A program made the translations under genes and the position numbers. Shown piece by piece: positions 14,627 to 20,861 of a stretch of DNA of 20,861 nucleotides (positions within the stretch are counted from its first letter, which is position 1; every line of letters begins with the position of its first letter). The notes under the pieces were generated by a model. The model did no database searches and was not told where the DNA came from. It saw only the letters and a list, made by a program, of their open reading frames with translations. This DNA is from an uncultured Clostridia bacterium (GTDB taxonomy: Bacteria; Bacillota; Clostridia; Lachnospirales; Anaerotignaceae): contig CATZIM010000005.1 in the NCBI GenBank assembly GCA_958420075.1, positions 1-20,861 of the forward strand, in the 5' to 3' direction.

Positions 14627-14950
14627 ATGTATTCTGAAGATTACGAAAAGTATTTTTACGAAAGGCTTTCCAAACTTCGTAGCCAGAAAAATGTTTCCGC
14701 GAGGGACATGAGCCTTTCCATCGGACAAAGTGAAAACTATATCAACAGCATTGAAAACAAGAGAATGCTTCCCTCTATGATGGGATTTTTCTATATTTGC
14801 GAATATTTTGGCATCCATCCAAAGGAATTCTTTGACGAGCAGCTGGAAAACCCCGGCATCTCCAAGGAACTCATGGAAAAATTCCAGAAATTGACGCCGG
14901 AGCAATCCCAGCACATCCTTGCCATCATGGACGACATTCTGGAGCGTTGA
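14627..14950 (+). CDS. XRE family transcriptional regulator (107 aa)
   Basis: The only convincing plus-strand gene here. Residues about 9-66 form an XRE-type helix-turn-helix domain (FYERLSKLRSQKNVSARDMSLSIGQ, then NYINSIENKRMLPSM and ICEYFGIHPKEFFD). The FGIHPKEFFD ending is typical of short clostridial XRE proteins. The C-terminal 35 residues (ISKELMEKFQKLTPEQSQHILAIMDDILE) form a helical tail. The ATG at 14627 follows AGGTGATGAAAA. It is transcribed away from the other XRE gene and towards glgP, from which it is separated by a cluster of hairpins. Its targets are unknown. Confidence 0.9.
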   Translation: MYSEDYEKYFYERLSKLRSQKNVSARDMSLSIGQSENYINSIENKRMLPSMMGFFYICEYFGIHPKEFFDEQLENPGISKELMEKFQKLTPEQSQHILAIMDDILER

Positions 14951-14990
14951 TATGCTTCTGTGAAAAACAAAAAACCGAAATCAAAGCAGA

Positions 14991-15040
14991 TTCCACTTAA
15001 GAAAACATTGTTTTTCTTTTTCTTGATTTCTTAAGGGGAA
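14991..15040. repeat. Inverted repeat downstream of the plus-strand XRE gene
   Basis: TTCCACTTAAGAAA (14991-15004) and TTTCTTAAGGGGAA (15027-15040) form a 14-bp stem with one mismatch around a 22-nt T-rich loop. There is no T-run after the stem, so a terminator role is doubtful. No gene is visible in 14951-15211. Confidence 0.6.
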
Positions 15041-15051
15041 TTGCGATGGCA

Positions 15052-15153
15052 GTCTTCATAAGAAAACATACCAGATAATACCCTCACAAAAATAAAAAGC
15101 TGAAATTCTTTTATTTAATAAGAATTTCAGCTTTTTTGTTTTCTTATGAAGAC
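15052..15153. repeat. Nested perfect inverted repeats with a bidirectional terminator
   Basis: The outer arms GTCTTCATAAGAAAACA (15052-15068) and TGTTTTCTTATGAAGAC (15137-15153) are perfect 17-bp complements. Inside is a second perfect 17-bp stem, AAAAAGCTGAAATTCTT (15094-15110) with AAGAATTTCAGCTTTTT (15120-15136), around a 9-nt loop. A and T runs on both sides of the inner stem make it a terminator for the converging XRE gene and glgP. The outer pair is unusual for a simple terminator. There is no clear target-site duplication. Confidence 0.8.
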
Positions 15154-15156
15154 GCC

Positions 15157-15180
15157 CCGAAAAGGATTTCGGCTCTTTTT
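15157..15180 (+). terminator. Plus-strand terminator
   Basis: CCGAAA (15157-15162) pairs with TTTCGG (15167-15172) around a 4-nt loop and is followed by CTCTTTTT. It would back up the termination of the plus-strand XRE transcript before glgP. Confidence 0.55.
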
Positions 15181-15211
15181 ATGCCTTCATTATTTTCTCA
15201 ATGATTCTATC

Positions 15212-17659
15212 TTAGTCTTCAATATGCAGAGGTTTCAGATCCCAGATTTCTTCCGCATACTGGCGAATGGTTCTGTCACTGGAGAACTTACCGCTCTTCG
15301 CCACGTTGACGATTGCCATTTTCGCCCATTTTGTCTGGTCACGATATGCTCTGTCAATATCCCACTGGGCTCTTGCGTAATCTGCATAGTCTTCCAGTAC
15401 GAAGTATTCGTCTGCTCTGCCGCCGCAGCCGTTGAGCAGTGCGTCGTAGAGTTCACGGAACAGGTCTGTGTTCTGGTCAAATGTACCGTCGATCAGGCTG
15501 GTCAGTGCCATACGCACTTCCTGATTCATGTTGTAAATGAACCAAGGGTCATAGTGGGTCTGGTATTTTGCCTGTACTTCTTCAGCGGACATACCAAAGA
15601 TAAAGATATTGTCTTTGCCTACTTCTTCGTAGATTTCCACGTTTGCGCCGTCCATGGTACCAACGGTCAGAGCGCCGTTGAGCATGAATTTCATGTTACC
15701 AGTACCGGATGCTTCTTTACCGGCTGTGGAGATCTGTTCGCTGACATCAGCGGCAGGAATCAGGCGTTCTGCCAGAGATACGCGGTAGTTTTCCATGAAT
15801 ACTACTTTGATTTTGCCTTCGATGGTAGGGTCGTTGTTGACTACATCAGCAACAGCGTTGATGAGCTTGATAATCAGTTTCGCACGGCGATAGCCTGCCG
15901 CTGCTTTCGCACCGAAAATGAATGTACGAGGCACCATATCCATGCCGGGGTTCATTTTCAGCTGGTTATACAGCCCAATGATATGCAGCACATTCAGCAG
16001 CTGGCGTTTGTACTCATGCAGACGTTTTACCTGAATATCAAAGATGGAATCGGGGTTGATGTCGATGCCTTTTGTTTCTTTGATATACTTCGCCAGCGCA
16101 ACTTTGTTTGCTTTCTTGATTTCCATGAAACGACGGCGGAAGTTTTCATCTTCTGCATAGGGCAGGAGTTTTTCCAGCTCTGTCAGTTCTGTGATCCAGC
16201 CATCGCCAATGGTTTCGGAGATCAGCCCTGCCAGACCATGGTTGGCGTGAAGGAGCCATCTTCTCTGGGTGATACCATTTGTTTTATTATTGAATTTTTC
16301 AGGATAAAGTTCATAGAAGTCCTTCAGTTCCTGATGTTTCAGAATTTCTGTATGAAGTGCCGCAACGCCGTTTACGGAATGGCTGCCCACGATGGCAAGG
16401 TATGCCATACGAATCTGACCGTCGGCAATGATTGCCATACGACGGAGTTTTTCAGGGTCCATGCCGTATTTCGCCTGGAGTTCCAGACAATAGCGGCGGT
16501 TGATTTCTTCCACGATCTGATAGATACGAGGCAGCAGACGGCTGAACAGTTCCATGGGCCATTTTTCCAAAGCTTCCGCCATGATGGTATGGTTGGTGTA
16601 AGCGCATACCTTTCTGGTGATTTCCCAAGCGTCATCCCAAGGCACATCGTTTTCGTCCACCAGCACACGCATCAGTTCCGCAACTGCTACGGTAGGGTGT
16701 GTGTCGTTCAGCTGGAACGCCACTTTATCAGGCAGTTCGTGGAAATTGGTGTGGTGTTTCTTGAAACGTTCCACAACGCGCTGAACCGTTGCGGAAATGA
16801 AGAAATACTGCTGACGCAGGCGCAGTTCTTTCCCTTGGATATGTTCATCGGCAGGGTACAGCACGTCTGTCATGGTGCTTGCCAGCAATTCTTCTTCGGC
16901 TGCTTTCTGGTAATTGCCTTCGTTGAAGAATTTCAAGTCCAGTTTATTCTTCGCCCGTGCTTCCCACAGACGCAGTGTATTAACTGTGTTATTGCCATAG
17001 CCGATAACGGGATAGTCATAAGGCACAGCGATAACAGACTGATAATTTTCCTGTACGAAACGGTATTCTCCATTGCCTTTGGGCACAGCGCGAACATTGC
17101 CGCCGAATTTGACTTCCACAGCGTATTCATTCCGTTTGATGCCCCAAGGGTCACCGTTTTCCAGCCAGTTATCGGGCGCTTCCACCTGATAACCGTTTTC
17201 AATTTTCTGTTCAAAAATACCGTAGTGGTAGCGGATACCGCAGCCATAAGCAGGCAGCTGCAATGTGGACAGGGAATCCAGGAAACATGCAGCCAGACGC
17301 CCCAGACCGCCGTTGCCCAGACCCGGATCAGGTTCCGCGTCCTCTACCATATTGTAATCAATGCCAAGTTCTTCCAGAACTTCTTTGACCTCATCATACA
17401 TTTCCAGATTGATGAGGCCATTGCCGAAAAAGCGGCCCATCAAAAATTCCATGGACAGGTAGTAAACCACCTTCACATCTTTTTCGTAATATTCGTCGTG
17501 TGTTTTCATCCATTTGTCGGTGATAACGTCGCGAACAGCAAACACAGCGGCCTGGTAAACTTCCTCGGCAGAGGCTGCTTCCAATGTTTTGCGGTACAAA
17601 GTTTTGACGTTTTCCCGAATCATTTTTTTCAGTGTTTCTTTATCTAATAACTGACTCAT
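15212..17659 (-). CDS. glgP: Glycogen/maltodextrin phosphorylase
   Basis: This enzyme releases glucose-1-phosphate from alpha-1,4-glucans using inorganic phosphate and pyridoxal phosphate. The 815-residue protein is of normal bacterial length. The N-terminal half has YYLSMEFLMGR, EPDPGLGNGGLGRLAACFLDS and AYGCGIRYHYGIF; the C-terminal half has KRLHEYKRQLLN and the cofactor site EASGTGNMKFMLNGA with Lys657 as the pyridoxal phosphate lysine. It begins MSQLLDKETLKKMIRENV; the ATG at 17659 follows GGGGG. No other glycogen genes are in the window, so it is a single-gene unit between a promoter and the nested repeat. It might act on glycogen or on shorter maltodextrins; the sequence read here does not decide which. 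Confidence 0.97.
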   Translation of the reverse strand: MSQLLDKETLKKMIRENVKTLYRKTLEAASAEEVYQAAVFAVRDVITDKWMKTHDEYYEKDVKVVYYLSMEFLMGRFFGNGLINLEMYDEVKEVLEELGIDYNMVEDAEPDPGLGNGGLGRLAACFLDSLSTLQLPAYGCGIRYHYGIFEQKIENGYQVEAPDNWLENGDPWGIKRNEYAVEVKFGGNVRAVPKGNGEYRFVQENYQSVIAVPYDYPVIGYGNNTVNTLRLWEARAKNKLDLKFFNEGNYQKAAEEELLASTMTDVLYPADEHIQGKELRLRQQYFFISATVQRVVERFKKHHTNFHELPDKVAFQLNDTHPTVAVAELMRVLVDENDVPWDDAWEITRKVCAYTNHTIMAEALEKWPMELFSRLLPRIYQIVEEINRRYCLELQAKYGMDPEKLRRMAIIADGQIRMAYLAIVGSHSVNGVAALHTEILKHQELKDFYELYPEKFNNKTNGITQRRWLLHANHGLAGLISETIGDGWITELTELEKLLPYAEDENFRRRFMEIKKANKVALAKYIKETKGIDINPDSIFDIQVKRLHEYKRQLLNVLHIIGLYNQLKMNPGMDMVPRTFIFGAKAAAGYRRAKLIIKLINAVADVVNNDPTIEGKIKVVFMENYRVSLAERLIPAADVSEQISTAGKEASGTGNMKFMLNGALTVGTMDGANVEIYEEVGKDNIFIFGMSAEEVQAKYQTHYDPWFIYNMNQEVRMALTSLIDGTFDQNTDLFRELYDALLNGCGGRADEYFVLEDYADYARAQWDIDRAYRDQTKWAKMAIVNVAKSGKFSSDRTIRQYAEEIWDLKPLHIED

Positions 17660-17739
17660 AAAAAACCCCCAATAATGTGTACTGAGAACTGCTCAGGCTT
17701 TTTCGCCCACCGATTGTATTTTTTGCAGTCCTGTATTCC

Positions 17740-17769
17740 ACTATACCACAAAAATGCCAGAAAATGCAA
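17740..17769 (-). promoter_or_regulatory. Predicted promoter of glgP
   Basis: On the minus strand TTGCAT (17764-17769), an 18-bp spacer and TATAGT (17740-17745). The transcript would have a leader of about 75 nt with a small CTGAG/CTCAG hairpin. Confidence 0.55.
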
Positions 17770-17800
17770 TTATTCCCCGGGATTTCCTGTAAAATCCAGG

Positions 17801-18265
17801 TTAAATATGCAGAAAATCCAGCCATACCCCCAGCCAGAAACCCAAAAGCCCGCCGGCGGCACGCAGCAGGAACTGTTTTTCCCCTACTTCTTCCGGCAAA
17901 ACGGCGCCGCAGACCAGATACAGACAAGCGCCTCCGGTGATGGCCGCCAACAGTGCCGTCAGCACATCCATAGAAACCAGACCGCCGCTGCTGCCCCAGA
18001 GCAATGCCCCCAGCCAGAAAAAGGCCGCACCCGGCAGTCTGCGTTTTTCAGCCACCGTACCCAAGGCCACGCCACAAAGCACCCCTGCCGCCACAGCGTA
18101 AAACGCCTGAGATGTAAAGACCCCCGGCAAATACCGCAGGCAGAAAAAGGCCACCCCCAAGCCGGACAAAAACCCCAGTACCAAAGCAAAAGCGCCTCGT
18201 TTCAGGGACAAAAACAGCACACCGCCATACACCACACAAAACATGGTCCAGAAGGAAACAGACAT
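17801..18265 (-). CDS. Multi-pass membrane protein, unknown function
   Basis: I do not recognise this 154-residue protein. It is almost entirely hydrophobic, rich in Gly, Ala, Leu and Val, with about five membrane helices: residues 4-20, 25-42, 52-70, 82-98 and 102-122, and possibly a sixth at the C-terminus (AAGGLLGFWLGVWLDFL). Loops are short, and there is an acidic patch at EEVGEK near residue 127. The ATG at 18265 has GGAGGAGGGGG just upstream. It stands alone between the chromate transporter terminator and the glgP promoter. There is no clear promoter and no clear terminator. A transporter-like or integral membrane accessory role is possible, but nothing supports a specific one. Confidence 0.75.
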   Translation of the reverse strand: MSVSFWTMFCVVYGGVLFLSLKRGAFALVLGFLSGLGVAFFCLRYLPGVFTSQAFYAVAAGVLCGVALGTVAEKRRLPGAAFFWLGALLWGSSGGLVSMDVLTALLAAITGGACLYLVCGAVLPEEVGEKQFLLRAAGGLLGFWLGVWLDFLHI

Positions 18266-18339
18266 GTTCCCCCTCCTCCCGATTTTTCTCCTGTTATTCA
18301 GCTTATGAAAAAACAGGGGAAACAGAAGCAGACGGGCAC

Positions 18340-18378
18340 AAAAAAAGCCGAAATCTCTTTTCAGAGATTCGGCTTTTT
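18340..18378 (-). terminator. Terminator after the chromate-type transporter genes
   Basis: A stem of AAAGCCGAATCTCT with AGAGATTTCGGCTTT (one bulge) is followed on the minus strand by a T-run. It starts 3 nt after the stop codon of the second transporter gene. Confidence 0.88.
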
Positions 18379-18381
18379 ATC

Positions 18382-18954
18382 TTACGCCATTTGGAACACA
18401 ATCCCCACTGCTGCGCCAATGAGGATCAGCACAATAGGATGGACTTTTTTCCATTTTCTCGCGGCAAAGAGGATGACAAAGAACAGTATCCACTCTCGCC
18501 ACTGGAACAGGCTGCCCCACTGGGTAGCGGCGCCGTTCCACGCTTCCTGATTGAACAGAGAAAGAACGATAACGCCAAAGCCTGCGGAGGCAATGAGCCC
18601 TACGACGATGGGACGCAGACCATAAAAGGCGTTTTCTACCAATGTGCTTTTACGGAAGCGTTCCAGAAATTTATAAACAATGATAATAACGATAACAGAA
18701 GGTGTTACCAGACCTACTGTGGCAATGACGCCGCCCAATATACCGCCGCACTGGAAACCCACATAAGTTGCCATATTGACGCCCAGCGGACCCGGTGTGG
18801 ATTCGGAAATGGCGATCATATCGGGAATCTGTGACGCGCTGAGCCAGGGATATTTATCCGCCAGATCATAGAGGAAAGGCAGTGTTGCCAGACCGCCGCC
18901 TACAGAAAAGAGCCCAATCTTGAAAAATTCCAGAAATAATATCAACAGCTGCAT
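18382..18954 (-). CDS. Chromate transporter family protein, second half-size subunit
   Basis: A 190-residue membrane protein of the CHR (chromate ion transporter, ChrA) family, short form with a single CHR domain. Family signatures are FSVGGGLATLPFL near residues 17-29 and ESTPGPLGVNMATYVGF near residues 51-67, followed by several membrane helices. Its ATG at 18954 directly follows the stop codon of the other subunit (TAAATG), so the two are translationally coupled. Paired short CHR proteins are thought to form a heterodimer that equals one long ChrA. The real substrate in anaerobes may be another oxyanion or simply unknown. Confidence 0.92.
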   Translation of the reverse strand: MQLLILFLEFFKIGLFSVGGGLATLPFLYDLADKYPWLSASQIPDMIAISESTPGPLGVNMATYVGFQCGGILGGVIATVGLVTPSVIVIIIVYKFLERFRKSTLVENAFYGLRPIVVGLIASAGFGVIVLSLFNQEAWNGAATQWGSLFQWREWILFFVILFAARKWKKVHPIVLILIGAAVGIVFQMA

Positions 18955-19509
18955 TTATTTGGCGCCTCCTTTCTCTTTTGCCTGAAAGGATTTTACCACA
19001 ATGCCGATGACTGCACCCAGCAGCACCAGCCATACAGGGGAGATATCCACAAAGGTTGCCACCACAAAAGCTATAATGGCAAGAACAATCCCCAATTTAT
19101 CCACAACGGATTTCTTCCACATGCCAGCAACGGCATTGATGATCAGAACGCCTACCACCACACGGATACCGCCGAATGCGTTCTGCACAACGGGCAGATG
19201 GGCAAAATTGGTCAGCACTGCCGCAATGACCATAATGATGCAAAGAGAGGGGAACACGCCGCCGGCTGTGGCAAAAATGGCACCAGGAATGCCTTTTTGT
19301 TTATAGCCGATGAATGTTGCCGTATTGACGAAAATAACGCCGGGGGTACACTGCCCAATGGCAAAGTAATCCAGCACTTCGTCCTCTGTTGCCCACTTCC
19401 GATTCTGTACCACTTCTCTTTGCAGCATAGGCAGCATGGCATAGCCGCCGCCAAAGGTGAATGCCCCAATCCGCGCAAAGGTCAGAAACAATGATATGAG
19501 TTCTTTCAT
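18955..19509 (-). CDS. Chromate transporter family protein, first half-size subunit
   Basis: A 184-residue single-domain CHR protein. Signatures are FTFGGGYAMLPMLQREVV near residues 17-34 and GQCTPGVIFVNTATFIGY near residues 52-69; about five or six membrane helices follow, with a charged tail (KSFQAKEKGGAK). It has the same signatures as its neighbour but is clearly diverged, as expected for an old duplicated pair. The ATG at 19509 follows AGGTGAC. It starts 33 nt after the prfA stop with no terminator between, so it may be read from the prmC-prfA transcript. Confidence 0.92.
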   Translation of the reverse strand: MKELISLFLTFARIGAFTFGGGYAMLPMLQREVVQNRKWATEDEVLDYFAIGQCTPGVIFVNTATFIGYKQKGIPGAIFATAGGVFPSLCIIMVIAAVLTNFAHLPVVQNAFGGIRVVVGVLIINAVAGMWKKSVVDKLGIVLAIIAFVVATFVDISPVWLVLLGAVIGIVVKSFQAKEKGGAK

Positions 19510-19542
19510 CTTTTGTCACCTGATTTCTTCTCTTTTGATAAT

Positions 19543-20619
19543 TTATGCCTCGGGATTTTCCGCTTTGAGTTTTTCCATCTGGTCTGTGGTGATGAGGGTA
19601 TCCATAATCTCATCCAAATCCCCGTCCAGTATGGCATCAATTCGGTGGAGTGTCAACCCCACACGATGGTCTGTCACACGCCCCTGGGGGAAGTTGTAGG
19701 TACGAATACGTTCGCTTCTGTCACCGGTACCCACCTGAGAGCGGCGGTCTGCGGAAATGGCGGCGTCATGTGCCTGACGTTCCCGCTCATAAACACGGGC
19801 ATAAAGCACTTTCAAAGCCTGTTCTTTATTCTTCAGCTGAGATTTTTCGTTCTGACAGGATACCACGATACCTGTGGGGATATGGGTCATACGAACAGCG
19901 GAATCTGTGGTGTTTACGCACTGACCGCCGTTACCGGATGCACGGAATACATCCACACGGACGTCGTTCATATCGATATGCACGTCCACTTCTTCCGCTT
20001 CGGGCAATACTGCTACGGTAACGGTGGATGTATGGATTCTGCCGCCGCTTTCTGTGGCAGGGATACGCTGCACACGGTGTACGCCGCTTTCGTATTTCAG
20101 ACGGGAGTATGCCCCCTGTCCGGTAATCATAAAGGAAATTTCCTTATAACCGCCCAAATCGCTTTCGCTGGCGTTCATGACTTCAATTTTCCATTTTCTC
20201 CGTTCTGCGTAACGGGTATACATGCGGAACAGGTCTGCCGCAAAAAGTGCCGCTTCGTCACCGCCTGCACCGCCGCGGATTTCCACAATAACGTTTTTCT
20301 CGTCATTAGGGTCTTTGGGAATCAGCAAAATGGTGATTTCTTTTTGCAGTTCTTCCAGACGTTCTTTGTTTTCCGCCAGTTCTTCCTTCACCAGTTCCCG
20401 GAAATCGTCGTCCAGTTTATCTTCCAAAAGCTCCAGCTCCTCCGCAATGGATGCTTTCACTTTTTCATATTCCCGATATGCTTCCACACTGGGTGTCATA
20501 TCGCTGTATTCCTTCATCAGTTTCCGCCACTGGCTCTGATTGGCAATAATATCCGGGTCGTTGACCTGATCTGCCAAATCCATATACTTCTGTTCAATTT
20601 CCGCCAATCGGTCAAACAT
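19543..20619 (-). CDS. prfA: Peptide chain release factor 1
   Basis: RF1 recognises UAA and UAG stop codons and triggers release of the finished protein. The 358-residue protein has the PAT stop-codon recognition motif at 187-189 (RIPATESGG) and the catalytic GGQ at 231-233 in [19 protein letters not shown] identifies RF1; RF2 would have SPF. I start at the ATG at 20619, because AAGGAGGAGCC precedes it; the frame continues upstream only into prmC. It overlaps the prmC stop by 8 nt. The glutamine of GGQ is the usual target of PrmC methylation, which fits the neighbour. Confidence 0.97.
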   Translation of the reverse strand: MFDRLAEIEQKYMDLADQVNDPDIIANQSQWRKLMKEYSDMTPSVEAYREYEKVKASIAEELELLEDKLDDDFRELVKEELAENKERLEELQKEITILLIPKDPNDEKNVIVEIRGGAGGDEAALFAADLFRMYTRYAERRKWKIEVMNASESDLGGYKEISFMITGQGAYSRLKYESGVHRVQRIPATESGGRIHTSTVTVAVLPEAEEVDVHIDMNDVRVDVFRASGNGGQCVNTTDSAVRMTHIPTGIVVSCQNEKSQLKNKEQALKVLYARVYERERQAHDAAISADRRSQVGTGDRSERIRTYNFPQGRVTDHRVGLTLHRIDAILDGDLDEIMDTLITTDQMEKLKAENPEA

Positions 20620-20861
20620 GAGGCTCCTCCTTCTTCTGTCCAAAAACCACGCGATCCAGCCCTGCCAAGTCCTGACGGCATGCCACAGACGTAAAACCCG
20701 CTTCCTCCATCAGGGCAAACAGCGCTTCCCGCTGGTCATATCCAATTTCAAAAAACAGCCATCCCCCATCTCTCAAACGTGCAGGGGCTTCCGCTACAAT
20801 CTTTCTGTAAAAATCCAGACCGTCTTTCCCGCCGTCCAAAGCGTTTCTGGGCTCAAAGTCC
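20612..20861 (-). CDS. prmC: Peptide release factor glutamine methyltransferase, C-terminal part
   Basis: The last 82 residues of PrmC, which N5-methylates the GGQ glutamine of release factors; the 5' part is outside the window. The visible part begins [21 protein letters not shown], the characteristic region that follows the NPPY motif in PrmC, and continues with [16 protein letters not shown] and the ending [13 protein letters not shown]. It is followed by, and overlaps, prfA, the conserved bacterial prmC-prfA pairing. Confidence 0.95.
   Translation of the reverse strand, partial: DFEPRNALDGGKDGLDFYRKIVAEAPARLRDGGWLFFEIGYDQREALFALMEEAGFTSVACRQDLAGLDRVVFGQKKEEPHV

Noticed and set aside
14576..14914. 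A 112-codon minus-strand frame opposite the plus-strand XRE gene.
   Set aside because: The plus-strand frame has a clear helix-turn-helix domain and ribosome site; the minus frame has neither.
14046..14950. Genomic island or prophage remnant at tRNA-Arg.
   Set aside because: There is no integrase, no duplicated tRNA end and no phage gene; two XRE regulators alone do not support it.
15146..17647. An 833-codon open frame on the plus strand.
   Set aside because: It mirrors glgP, whose minus-strand frame has all catalytic motifs. The plus-strand protein is unrecognisable and lacks a good ribosome site.

Overview
The window looks like chromosome from a Gram-positive, endospore-forming, anaerobic member of the Clostridia, most likely the Lachnospirales (Lachnospiraceae or Anaerotignaceae type). 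The clues are strong GGAGG ribosome-binding sites, the Bacillota-specific order tmk-darA-holB-ricT-trmN6-rsmI, a SPOCS/LysM spore-coat type protein, a two-domain 2-hydroxyacyl-CoA dehydratase activase, a small Cys-rich DUF6472-like protein, and TTGACA/TATAAT promoters. Nearly everything is read from the minus strand; the only convincing plus-strand gene is a small XRE regulator at 14627-14950.

Layout. (1) 1-3607: a giant acyl-CoA dehydratase activase-like protein, cut by the window edge, preceded and overlapped by a TetR regulator with a clear operator. (2) 3871-4626: a TraX-family membrane protein between two hairpin terminators. (3) 4737-9591: a seven-gene housekeeping operon read tmk, darA, holB, ricT, trmN6, rsmI and a small one-helix membrane protein, with a near-consensus promoter upstream of tmk. 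(4) 9754-11313: a SPOCS-LysM sporulation protein with a possible sigma-E type promoter. (5) 11415-11696: about 280 bp of non-coding DNA packed with five hairpins, then signal peptidase I (TTG start). (6) 12333-13941: a guanine-class riboswitch, guanine deaminase and a 56-residue Cys-rich protein. (7) 14046-14950: tRNA-Arg(CCG) and two divergent small XRE regulators around a shared control region with a direct repeat. (8) 14951-15211: nested inverted repeats and terminators between converging genes. (9) 15212-17659 glycogen phosphorylase, 17801-18265 an unknown membrane protein, 18382-19509 a two-gene chromate-type transporter, then prfA and the 3' end of prmC.

How the genes fit together. Most of the window is core metabolism and information processing: translation termination (prmC, prfA), rRNA/tRNA methylation (rsmI, trmN6), DNA replication (holB, tmk), RNA-processing and c-di-AMP signalling (ricT, darA), secretion (lepB), glycogen use (glgP) and purine salvage or catabolism (guaD). 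No defence system, prophage, insertion sequence, CRISPR array or biosynthetic cluster was seen. The items most worth a second look are the guanine riboswitch with an apparent OFF-type platform in front of a catabolic guaD, the hairpin array behind lepB, the tandem activase in which both halves keep a cysteine pair with identical 39-residue spacing, and two uncharacterised small proteins. Motifs, hairpins and promoters were read by eye; no database search or folding program was run.
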